DNA of 48,392 bases from an uncultured Bacteroidales bacterium (GTDB taxonomy: Bacteria > Bacteroidota > Bacteroidia > Bacteroidales > Paludibacteraceae), in contig CALZOG010000003.1 in the NCBI GenBank assembly GCA_945827635.1, forward strand, positions 1 to 48,392, in the 5' to 3' direction. The notes below the pieces were generated by a model. It worked only from the letters and a program-made list of their open reading frames with translations. It did no database searches and was not told the origin of the DNA. Numbering within the stretch: position 1 is the stretch's first letter; every line of letters begins with the position of its first letter. The translations under genes were made by a program, and so were the position numbers. This document shows, in pieces, positions 17,639 through 25,075 of the stretch.

Positions 17639-19131
17639 TACCGAAGGTAATTCTCCCACTTCGTGTTCCGCATGTCACCCGACTTCATGAACTCCTCGTG
17701 CATAGCGAAAGCCAGCGACAGGTTGTGCTGTGTCTGACCGTGCTTTGCATGTTTCAGATAGTCGCGAAGCATCTCTTTGTACTCGGGAGCAACGCAGTTG
17801 TTAATGATCTCCTCGGCACGCTGACGCGGACTCTTGCCACGCAGGTCAGCCACACCTTGTTCGGTTACGATCACCTTCACCGAGTGCTCCGAGTGATCCA
17901 TGTGGGTCACCATTGGAACGATCGACGAGATAGCACCGTTCTTCGCGGTCGAAGCGGTCGTGAAGATGCTCAGATAAGCGTTACGCGCAAAGTCGCCCGA
18001 ACCGCCTATACCGTTCATCATCTTTACACCCGTCACGTGCGTTGAGTTAACGTTGCCGTAGATATCTGCCTCCAGAGCCGTGTTGATAGCAATCAGACCC
18101 AGTCGGCGGATAATCTCCGGGTTGTTCGATGTCTCCTGCGGACGAAGCAGCAGCTTGTCGCGATAGAAGTCCAGATCAGCCAGCACCTCGGCCATCTTGC
18201 TCTCTACCAGACGCAGCGAGCAGCCCGAAGCAAACTTGCAATGACCGGCTTTGATCAGGTCGATTACGGAGTCTTGTACCACCTCGCTGTACATCTCAAA
18301 CGGCGGGATATGCGGGTTCTTGCCCAACTCGCCTAACACGGCATTGGCTACGTTGCCTACGCCCGACTGTATCGGCAGGAACGAAGCAGGGATCCTTCCG
18401 GCTTTCAGTTCAGCCTCAAGGAACGCGGCTACGTTAGCGCCGATCTTCGCGGTTGTCTCATCCACCGGAGTGAAGGCCGGGATCTCGTTCGGACGGTTCG
18501 TCTTCACTACAGCGGCAATCTTCTTCGGGTCAACCTTGATATGGTCGCTACCGCAACGGTCAGATGGCTTGTAGATAGGTATCTCCTTGCGATAAGGCGG
18601 ATCCAGCGGCTCGTACAAGTCGTGCATACCGCGCATCGAAGCGGGGAACATCTCGTTCAGTTCGATAATGATTTTCTCCGCCATATTGCAGATCGTAGGC
18701 ATGATACCTATACCTGCGGCAGGAACGATCGTACCGTCCTCACCTACATACGAAGCCTCGATGATCGCCCATTTTGGACGAGGCAGGAAGCCGTAACGCA
18801 GATCCTGCGCCATGTGGCTCAGGTGCAGGTCGAAGTAATGTGTGCCTTCGGCGTTGATCTCCTCGCGCATCGATTTGTTCGACTGATACGGAGTACGGAA
18901 CTCTACTGCGTGAGCACGTGCCAGCGAGCCGTCGCAACTGTCACCCATCGAAGCGCCGGTCTCCAGACCTACGCGGAAAGGTTTGCCTTCGGCGTGCAAT
19001 CTCTCGGCACGTTGTGCCAGAGCAAACGGTACCGCCTTGGGCACACCCGTGGCGGTAAAACCACCCATGCCCAAGACGTCACCGTTCTGTATCAATTCAG
19101 CAGCCTGTTCGGCTGTCATAAATGGTAGCAT
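17638..19131 (-). CDS. Acetyl-CoA hydrolase/transferase family (CoA-transferase)
   Basis: A 497-residue class I CoA-transferase of the acetyl-CoA hydrolase/succinyl-CoA:acetate CoA-transferase family. The expected active-site glutamate is Glu283 in MYSEVVQDS; GVGNVANAVLG (around 257-267) and MMNGIGGSGDFARN are also family signatures. Such enzymes move CoA between acetate and succinate or another short acid, fitting the succinate/acetate/propionate fermentation of Bacteroidales; the exact acyl pair is not readable. It lies 67 nt downstream of the fba gene on the same strand, and that gap holds a heptamer repeat but no clear promoter. Length is typical for the family. ATG at 19131 is used; an in-frame ATG four codons on is possible. 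Confidence 0.93.
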   Translation of the reverse strand: MLPFMTAEQAAELIQNGDVLGMGGFTATGVPKAVPFALAQRAERLHAEGKPFRVGLETGASMGDSCDGSLARAHAVEFRTPYQSNKSMREEINAEGTHYFDLHLSHMAQDLRYGFLPRPKWAIIEASYVGEDGTIVPAAGIGIMPTICNMAEKIIIELNEMFPASMRGMHDLYEPLDPPYRKEIPIYKPSDRCGSDHIKVDPKKIAAVVKTNRPNEIPAFTPVDETTAKIGANVAAFLEAELKAGRIPASFLPIQSGVGNVANAVLGELGKNPHIPPFEMYSEVVQDSVIDLIKAGHCKFASGCSLRLVESKMAEVLADLDFYRDKLLLRPQETSNNPEIIRRLGLIAINTALEADIYGNVNSTHVTGVKMMNGIGGSGDFARNAYLSIFTTASTAKNGAISSIVPMVTHMDHSEHSVKVIVTEQGVADLRGKSPRQRAEEIINNCVAPEYKEMLRDYLKHAKHGQTQHNLSLAFAMHEEFMKSGDMRNTKWENYLR

Positions 19132-19147
19132 AATCTATAAAATGGTT

Positions 19148-19190
19148 AAATGACCAAATAAATGGTAAATGGTAAATGGTAAATGACCAA
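19148..19190. repeat. 7-bp tandem repeat (AAATGGT)
   Basis: Three perfect AAATGGT units (19160-19180) are flanked on both sides by AAATGACCAA (19148-19157 and 19181-19190). The array occupies the spacer between fba and the CoA-transferase gene. Confidence 0.85.
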
Positions 19191-19198
19191 TTTGTAAA

Positions 19199-20200
19199 TT
19201 ATTCGGCGTGACCGTTGCTTCCCAGCACATTGATAATCTTGTGCTTGTACAGTTCCTCCATCAGGTCGCGTGCAGGGCCGCAGTACTTACGCGGATCAAA
19301 CTCACCCGGCTTCTCTGCAAATACCTTGCGAACGGCTGCAGTAAACGCCAGACGGCTGTCCGAGTCGATATTGATCTTGCAAACGGCACTCTTCGCAGCC
19401 TTGCGCAGTTGCTCCTCAGGAATTCCTACTGCGTCAGGCAGCTTGCCACCGTACTGGTTGATCATATCTACATACTCCTGCGGAACGCTTGACGAACCAT
19501 GCAGTACGATCGGGAAACCGGGCAACTGCTCCATGATAGCATCCAGTACATCAAAGGCCAATGGAGGAGGAACGAGCTTGCCGGTCTTCGGGTCACGTGT
19601 GCACTGCTCCGGAGTGAACTTGTATGCGCCGTGGCTCGTGCCGATAGAGATAGCCAGCGAGTCGCAACCCGTACGGGTAGCAAAGTCAACAACCTCTTCA
19701 GGCTTCGTGTAGTGGCTAACTGCCGACGATACTTCGTCCTCTACGCCTGCCAATACGCCCAACTCAGCCTCAACGGTTACGTCATACTGGTGAGCATACT
19801 CTACTACTTTCTTTGTCAGAGCAATGTTCTCCTCGTAAGGCAGCGACGATGCGTCGATCATTACGCTCGAGAATCCGAAGTCAACGCAGCTCTTGCAAAG
19901 CTCGAAGCTGTCACCGTGATCCAGGTGCAGACAGATCTGCGGATGCTCCCAACCAAGCTCCTTGGCATATTCTACAGCACCTTGTGCCATGTAACGCAGC
20001 AGCGTTTGGTTGGCGTAGTTGCGAGCACCTTTCGATACTTGCAGAATAACCGGGCTCTTTGTCTCAGCCGAAGCTTTGATGATAGCCTGAAGTTGCTCCA
20101 TGTTGTTGAAGTTGAATGCGGGGATAGCATACCCACCCTTAATTGCCTTGGCGAACATCTCACGGGTGTTCACAAGACCTAATTCCTTGTAACTTACCAT
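19199..20200 (-). CDS. fba: Class II fructose-bisphosphate aldolase
   Basis: A 333-residue class II (zinc-dependent) aldolase, which splits fructose 1,6-bisphosphate into DHAP and glyceraldehyde 3-phosphate in glycolysis and runs in reverse in gluconeogenesis. Visible: zinc ligand region LHLDHGDSF (91-99), VEAELGVLAGVEDEV, phosphate-binding SIGTSHGAYKF, LHGSSSVP and KINIDSDSR. Length and motifs are those of the Bacteroidetes enzyme. ATG at 20200 begins MVSYKELGLVNTREM, the usual N-terminus. Its promoter at 20456-20486 leaves a long leader of about 250 nt, which contains an 11-bp tandem array. Confidence 0.97.
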   Translation of the reverse strand: MVSYKELGLVNTREMFAKAIKGGYAIPAFNFNNMEQLQAIIKASAETKSPVILQVSKGARNYANQTLLRYMAQGAVEYAKELGWEHPQICLHLDHGDSFELCKSCVDFGFSSVMIDASSLPYEENIALTKKVVEYAHQYDVTVEAELGVLAGVEDEVSSAVSHYTKPEEVVDFATRTGCDSLAISIGTSHGAYKFTPEQCTRDPKTGKLVPPPLAFDVLDAIMEQLPGFPIVLHGSSSVPQEYVDMINQYGGKLPDAVGIPEEQLRKAAKSAVCKINIDSDSRLAFTAAVRKVFAEKPGEFDPRKYCGPARDLMEELYKHKIINVLGSNGHAE

Positions 20201-20239
20201 AATTTTTTGATTGTTTAAATTGTTGGTTTATTGTATTTT

Positions 20240-20338
20240 GTTTGTTTTGTGTTGGTTTTGCGTTTGTTTTATGTTAGTTTTGTGTTTGTTTTGTGTTTGT
20301 TTTATGTTAGTTTTGTGTTAGTTGTGTGTTAGTTGATT
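20240..20338. repeat. 11-bp tandem repeat, 9 copies, in the fba leader
   Basis: Nine consecutive 11-bp units: GTTTGTTTTGT, GTTGGTTTTGC, GTTTGTTTTAT, GTTAGTTTTGT and so on to GTTAGTTGATT, starting at 20240, 20251, 20262, 20273, 20284, 20295, 20306, 20317 and 20328. On the fba mRNA the array reads as an A/C-rich, G-poor stretch between the transcription start and the start codon. Confidence 0.95.
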
Positions 20339-20455
20339 GCTTGCTTTCGTCAGTCGTTGAGTGCGCGCGGCTGTTCCGCGCGTTACTCGCTTCACGCGCC
20401 CTCTACTCGCGCCCCGCGCGCCTATGCTTTTTAGCGCACGCGCAGAATTATCGCA

Positions 20456-20486
20456 CAAAGTTACGAAAAAATTCCCACATTTGCAA
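20456..20486 (-). promoter_or_regulatory. Bacteroidetes promoter for fba
   Basis: On the minus strand, TTG (20484-20486, within TTTGCAAATG) and TAACTTTG (20456-20463) are separated by 20 nt. Expected leader to the ATG at 20200 is about 250 nt. Confidence 0.8.
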
Positions 20487-20596
20487 ATTTTCACGCATAA
20501 AAATGTTACTTTTCTGCATTTTTTCTTTTCTTGGCCTCTCTTCGGTCTTCCCTCAATCTTTCCCCGCACCGTTCTCTCTCAACCCGCCTCCGCCCC

Positions 20597-20694
20597 ATTC
20601 CCGACCCGTTTCTATTCCATTTTCGGACCGTTTTCGAACCCTTACCAAATGATAACCGCAACATAACCATATGATAACCGTAGGATAATAGCCC
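20597..20694. repeat. 11-bp periodic repeats of two sequence types
   Basis: Four units, ATTCCCGACCC, GTTTCTATTCC, ATTTTCGGACC and GTTTTCGAACC (20597-20640), are followed after about 10 nt by GATAACCGCAA, CATAACCATAT, GATAACCGTAG and GATAATAGCCC (20651-20694). Both sets have an 11-bp period. The first set matches the repeats at 43788-43842. Confidence 0.75.
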
Positions 20695-20891
20695 TGTTTT
20701 TCATTTTTCATGCACATACTATATATATACTATGTATATATATACTTTATGCCGTTTTCCATTCACGTCAAAAGACTGCTGTTTCCCCGCATATTCACTT
20801 CATTCTCGCCTTTTTCCGCTGCCTGTTTTCCCCGCTTTTGCCCACACGACTAATCAAAATCTCAGAACAAACCAAAAAATCCCTAAAAAAT

Positions 20892-20922
20892 TTGCATTTC
20901 CGATTTATTTTTTGTAACTTTG
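20892..20922 (+). promoter_or_regulatory. Bacteroidetes promoter for tsaB
   Basis: TTG (20892-20894, within TTTGCATTTC) and TAACTTTG (20915-20922) are separated by 20 nt. Transcription would start near 20929, about 60 nt before the ATG at 20990. Confidence 0.85.
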
Positions 20923-20989
20923 TGGGCTTTTTACGTGCGCGTATGCGCCGCACAATAAAACAACGCGTATGCGCCGCACACTACTCAAT

Positions 20990-21763
20990 ATGACTACAAT
21001 CGCATTAGATAGTTCAACCGACGTCTGCTCTGCCGCTCTGCTTCAAGACGGCAAGGTTATTGCTGAACGTTGCAACCTCACCGGTAGCAATCACGCTGCC
21101 TTGTTGCCCGTCTATGTGCAAGAACTGCTGGCAAGCCTCAGCACTTCCGCCTCTTCGTGTAGTAACGAAGCAAAACCTGCTTTGGACGCAATCGTTCTTT
21201 CCGAAGGTCCTGGCTCCTACACAGGACTACGCATCGCCGCCTCACTTGCCAAAGGGCTGTGCTACGGGATGGAAATACCGCTGCTCGCTGTACCCACTCT
21301 CGCCGCCATTGCGCACGCAGCCCTCAACGTGCAACACGCAACACGCAACACGCAACGCTCAACACCCAACACCCAACACCCAACGCTGATCTGCCCGATG
21401 ATTGACGCACGACGCATGGAGGTATATTGCACCGTGTATGACACCAATCTCCGTGTCGTTCAGCCCCTTGCTGCCAAGGTGATTAATGAACAGAGCTTTG
21501 CCGACCTGCTCGCCGACCACGACATCTACTTCTGCGGCAACGGCGCCGACAAGTGCAGATCGGTCATTAGCCATCCGCACGCACATTGGATAGACGGTAT
21601 TCTGCCCACCGGCACAGCTGCCGGACAACTGGCGCACGCCTACCGCAACAACACAGAACTCGTGCGAACCGTTGCAGGCAAGGACATCGCGTACTTCGAA
21701 CCCAACTACCTCAAGGAGTTCATCGCCGCGCCCTCGCACGTCAAAGGACTAACCGCTCACTAA
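20990..21763 (+). CDS. tsaB: TsaB, t6A tRNA-modification complex subunit, with a heptamer insertion
   Basis: A 257-residue TsaB, the inactive TsaD paralogue needed with TsaD and TsaE to attach threonylcarbamoyl to A37 of ANN-decoding tRNAs. Visible: MTTIALDSSTDVCSAAL at the N-terminus, SEGPGSYTGLRIA (71-83), CPMIDARRMEVY (135-146), and a C-terminal FEPNYLKEF typical of Bacteroidetes. I use the ATG at 20990 because it begins the conserved strand; a start seven codons earlier would encode part of a 17-bp direct repeat. Odd: residues 112-132 (NVQHATRNTQRSTPNTQHPT) are an Asn/Thr/Gln-rich insertion encoded by nine tandem heptamers, between helix IAHAAL and strand LICPMIDARR where relatives have only a short linker. 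Confidence 0.94.
   Translation: MTTIALDSSTDVCSAALLQDGKVIAERCNLTGSNHAALLPVYVQELLASLSTSASSCSNEAKPALDAIVLSEGPGSYTGLRIAASLAKGLCYGMEIPLLAVPTLAAIAHAALNVQHATRNTQRSTPNTQHPTLICPMIDARRMEVYCTVYDTNLRVVQPLAAKVINEQSFADLLADHDIYFCGNGADKCRSVISHPHAHWIDGILPTGTAAGQLAHAYRNNTELVRTVAGKDIAYFEPNYLKEFIAAPSHVKGLTAH
21325..21387. repeat. Nine tandem heptamers inside tsaB
   Basis: Nine 7-bp units starting with CAAC (CAACGTG, CAACACG x3, CAACGCT, CAACACC x3, CAACGCT) run without a gap. The total of 63 nt is 21 codons, so the reading frame is kept although the unit is not a multiple of 3. Confidence 0.93.
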
Positions 21764-21768
21764 CCACA

Positions 21769-21831
21769 ATCAAACATCAAACGTCAAACATCAAACATCA
21801 AACATCAAACGTCAAACATCAAACATCATAC
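21769..21831. repeat. Nine tandem heptamers just upstream of porW/sprE
   Basis: Units ATCAAAC or GTCAAAC start at 21769 and recur every 7 bp to 21818, with a last variant ATCATAC at 21825. The array fills almost the whole tsaB-porW spacer and ends 5 nt before the likely start codon. Confidence 0.95.
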
Positions 21832-21836
21832 CTCAC

Positions 21837-24596
21837 TTGAAACTTCATAACCACATAACATATCTCTTCGCCGCCGTTCTGCTGGCGCTACTGGCGTCTT
21901 CCTGTTCCACACAAAAGAACACCGGCATGTCGCGCTGGTATCACCAGACAAAAACGAAGTACAACATCGCCTTCAACGGACGCAACGCTTTCAACGAAGG
22001 ACTGGAGCAGATCGCTACTGCCCACGAGGACAACTACGGCGAGATGCTGCCCCTGTATCCCGTCTCCGACCACAAAGCCGCTGAATCCGCTTCCGGCAAA
22101 ATGGACGTCACTATCGAGAAGTGCCGCAAGTGTATCAAGCTCCACTCCATAAAGGCGAAACCCAAACCCGACCCCAATCGAACCAAAGACCCTAAATACA
22201 AGGCGTGGCTCAAGCAGGGCGAGTTCAACAAAGAACTGGCGAACGCCTGGATCCTACTCGGTCAGGCGGAGTTCCACAAGGGCGACTTCCTCGGCTCGGT
22301 AGGTACATTCAACTACGTCATGCGGCATTACGACTACGATGCCGATGTTGTCGCGCAATGCCAGTTATGGGTCGCTCGCGCCTATGCCGAGATGGGTTGG
22401 ATATACGAGGCGGAAGATATGCTCAACAAGGTACAGGCGGACAATCTCAAGCGCAAACACGCCTCGCTCTATGCCGCCACAACGGCAGATATCCGGCTCA
22501 AAGCCAAGCAGTACAAGGAAGCTATTCCTTTCGTCAAACTGGCTATGCCCGACGAGAAACGCAAGGGCAACCGCGCACGCTTCGCTTACGTACTTGGCCA
22601 ACTATACGAACTCGATGGCAAACCTGCCGACGCCTACGATGCTTACAAAAAGTGCACGCGGCTCTATCCGCCTGTGCAGATGGATTTTAATGCACGCATC
22701 CGCATGGCACTCGTGTCTGCCGACAAAAAGAAGTCGGTTCGCCAACTCAAAAACATGGCGAAGAACTACAAGTACCACGAGCAACTTGACGTCCTCTACG
22801 GTGCTATCGGCGACATCTATCTTGCACAACACGACACCGCACAAGCCCTCGAGAACTACGAACTGGCTATCGAGAAGAGCGAGAAGAACGGCATGGACAA
22901 GGCTGCCGTGCTCCTCAAAGCCGGTGACATCTATTACGATCAGCGCAACTACACCAAGGCTGCGCCATGCTACTCCGAGGCTATCACTATCCTTCCCGCC
23001 GAATCCGAAGGCTACCAGCGCACGCGAACACTTGCCGAAGTGCTTGACGAACTGAGCACCGAATACGGCACAGTCGTTCTGCAAGACTCGCTGCAGCACC
23101 TGAGCACGCTCAGCGAAGACGAACAACTCAAGATTGCCGAAAAGGTTGTTGCCGACCTGCGCAAAGCCGAAGCAGAAGACTCAGCCAAAGCCGTTCAACA
23201 GGAGCGCGAAGCACGCGACAAAGGGCTGAACAGTGTCAACACATCAAAGATGTTCGGCGGAGCAGGAGCAACGGGCGAGTGGTACTTCTACAACGCTCAG
23301 CTCATGCGTAACGGCAAACAGGAGTTCTCACGCCGCTGGGGTAACCGACCGCTGGAAGACAACTGGCGACGCAAGAGCAAAGCCTCTTCTGGCGACTGGA
23401 CTCCGCCTACCGACGAATCAACCGAAGATTCCGAACTCAGCGAATCAACCGACAGCATCGCTGCCGACAGCACCGCAGCAGTCAAACCGCGCGTAACGGA
23501 TATCTACGACCCGGCGTATTACCTCCAGCAGATTTCGCGCACGCCCGAAGATTTCGCCGTAAGCGACTCCACTATAGCCGATGCTATGTTCAAGATGATC
23601 TTCATCTACAAGGACAAACTTCAGGACACCGTTCAGGCAGAAGCCACCTTCGAGGAGTTCTGCAGGCGATTCCCGCAAGACAAGCGTTGTGTCGAACTGT
23701 ACTACACCCGTTACCTCGATGCGCTCAAGGACAACCAACCTGCCGAAGCCGAAAGCGCACGACAGGCCATACTCACCAAGTATCCTGACACCAAGCAGGC
23801 GAAGATTGTTGCCAACCCGCAGTACTTCGCACAACTCCGCCGTATGGCTGCAGAGCAGGATTCGCTCTACGAGGCTACTTACAACGCCTATCGCGTCGGG
23901 CAGTTCACTACCGTCAAGGCAAACACGCAACATGCCGAGCAGAACTATCCGCTCTCGCCACTTATGCCGCGGTTCCTGTTCCTCAACGCAGTTGCCAAAG
24001 CCCGCACCGAGGGCAAAGACTCGTTTGCCGAGTCGCTGCGTGATATGATTGCCCGTTACCCCGACTCCGAACTGGCAACCATGAGCCGCGACATGCTGGC
24101 TATGCTCGGACAAGGTATGGAGAGCCAGAAGGGCGGAGCTGTATCCACGCTCTCTACCAAACGCGAAGATGTGCAACCCGAAGAGCAGGCTGCCGACACA
24201 ACGGTTCAGTTCTCTGCCGAGCGCAACGAGAAAGCTTTTGTAATGCTCATCTACCCTGCCACCTCCGTCATGACGGACAAAGAGATACAAGCCGACCTCA
24301 ACAACCTGCTCTACGAAGTGGCGCTGTTCAACTTCACGCGCTTCCTTATCCGAGACTTCGACCTCACAGCTCTGCAAGCCTATAGCGCAGGACCTACACT
24401 GCGTATCAGCGGAATGGAGGCGATGGACGAAGCCGAATGGTACATCGGCATACTACTCGAGAGCGAAGAGATGAAAGCACTCGTCACCAACCGGCAAATA
24501 ACCGTCGTGCCTATCACCGAATCCAACAGCAAACTGATTGGCAACGGCAAGACTATGGACGATTACAACGAATTTATGAAAGGACAATTGCAATGA
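21837..24596 (+). CDS. porW: PorW/SprE-like TPR lipoprotein of the type IX secretion/gliding system
   Basis: A 919-residue lipoprotein. It has a signal peptide with lipobox LLASSC (Cys23), the family's N-terminal block NTGMSRWYHQTKTKYNIAFNG, many TPR-like repeats, a low-complexity acidic Ser/Thr-rich segment (roughly 510-550), more TPRs and a C-terminal domain ending in NEFMKGQLQ. PorW (Porphyromonas) and SprE (Flavobacterium) are periplasmic lipoproteins required for type IX secretion and couple the trans-envelope motor to the outer-membrane translocon. The start appears to be TTG at 21837: no in-frame ATG precedes it before the signal peptide. The upstream spacer is a nine-copy heptamer array. 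The thioredoxin gene overlaps its stop by 4 nt. Confidence 0.85.
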   Translation: MKLHNHITYLFAAVLLALLASSCSTQKNTGMSRWYHQTKTKYNIAFNGRNAFNEGLEQIATAHEDNYGEMLPLYPVSDHKAAESASGKMDVTIEKCRKCIKLHSIKAKPKPDPNRTKDPKYKAWLKQGEFNKELANAWILLGQAEFHKGDFLGSVGTFNYVMRHYDYDADVVAQCQLWVARAYAEMGWIYEAEDMLNKVQADNLKRKHASLYAATTADIRLKAKQYKEAIPFVKLAMPDEKRKGNRARFAYVLGQLYELDGKPADAYDAYKKCTRLYPPVQMDFNARIRMALVSADKKKSVRQLKNMAKNYKYHEQLDVLYGAIGDIYLAQHDTAQALENYELAIEKSEKNGMDKAAVLLKAGDIYYDQRNYTKAAPCYSEAITILPAESEGYQRTRTLAEVLDELSTEYGTVVLQDSLQHLSTLSEDEQLKIAEKVVADLRKAEAEDSAKAVQQEREARDKGLNSVNTSKMFGGAGATGEWYFYNAQLMRNGKQEFSRRWGNRPLEDNWRRKSKASSGDWTPPTDESTEDSELSESTDSIAADSTAAVKPRVTDIYDPAYYLQQISRTPEDFAVSDSTIADAMFKMIFIYKDKLQDTVQAEATFEEFCRRFPQDKRCVELYYTRYLDALKDNQPAEAESARQAILTKYPDTKQAKIVANPQYFAQLRRMAAEQDSLYEATYNAYRVGQFTTVKANTQHAEQNYPLSPLMPRFLFLNAVAKARTEGKDSFAESLRDMIARYPDSELATMSRDMLAMLGQGMESQKGGAVSTLSTKREDVQPEEQAADTTVQFSAERNEKAFVMLIYPATSVMTDKEIQADLNNLLYEVALFNFTRFLIRDFDLTALQAYSAGPTLRISGMEAMDEAEWYIGILLESEEMKALVTNRQITVVPITESNSKLIGNGKTMDDYNEFMKGQLQ

Positions 24597-25036
24597 AAAA
24601 GAAAATCCTGTTATCAGCCTTGATTATGTTAGGGCTCAGTCTTTCTGTTATGGCAGAGGACGTAACCTACCTGACTACGCAACAGTTCAAGGAACGTATC
24701 TTCGATTATACAACGAATACCGATTGGCATTACTCGGGCGACAAACCCTGCGTCATTGATTTCTACACCACATGGTGCGGACCTTGCAAACGGCTCGCAC
24801 CGATCATGGAAGAACTCAGTCAGACCTATTGCGACCAGGTCCGATTCTACAAGGTGGACACCGAGCGCGAGCGAGAACTCGCAGGCGTTTTCCGCATCAG
24901 CAGTATTCCACAGGTGCTGTATATCCCCGTAGAAGGTGAACCGATCATACTGAAGGGATTGTATCCCAAGGAGAATATTGTAGAGATAATTGACGAATAC
25001 CTGCTCAAGAAGCCCAAACCTTCTGCCAACAAATAA
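24593..25036 (+). CDS. Exported thioredoxin-fold protein
   Basis: A 147-residue periplasmic thioredoxin with a signal peptide (KILLSALIMLGLSLSVMA) and the active site YTTWCGPCKRLAP (Cys62 and Cys65), then the cis-proline strand RISSIPQVLYIP. It should reduce or exchange disulfides in the periplasm. The ATG overlaps the porW/sprE stop codon (ATGA), so the two are translationally coupled; an oxidation or reduction role in assembly of envelope proteins is a reasonable inference. An upstream in-frame start within porW is not used because it would remove the signal peptide from the N-terminus. Confidence 0.93.
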   Translation: MKKKILLSALIMLGLSLSVMAEDVTYLTTQQFKERIFDYTTNTDWHYSGDKPCVIDFYTTWCGPCKRLAPIMEELSQTYCDQVRFYKVDTERERELAGVFRISSIPQVLYIPVEGEPIILKGLYPKENIVEIIDEYLLKKPKPSANK

Positions 25037-25075
25037 GCACAACGGCATCCGTCTGACGAACTAATCCCGATATAT

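Larger units (their letters stand above)
20201..20989. other. 789-bp spacer between divergent fba and tsaB
   Basis: No gene seen. It holds, in order: the 11-bp array in the fba leader, a GC-rich stretch (about 20360-20450) full of GCGCGC and CACGCGC words, the fba promoter, a second 11-bp-periodic region (20597-20694), an AT microsatellite (around 20716-20750), the tsaB promoter, and a 17-bp direct repeat (CGCGTATGCGCCGCACA at 20938-20954 and 20964-20980) in the tsaB leader. Confidence 0.8.

Noticed and set aside
20326..20666. Short plus-strand open frames in the fba-tsaB spacer
   Set aside because: They run through repeats and the fba promoter and encode low-complexity peptides.
20716..20750. 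AT-rich stretch as another 11-bp array
   Set aside because: TA-type microsatellite: alternating TA makes an apparent 11-bp period uninformative.
23445..24377. Minus-strand open frame opposite porW
   Set aside because: Antisense shadow; porW has the lipobox and family motifs.
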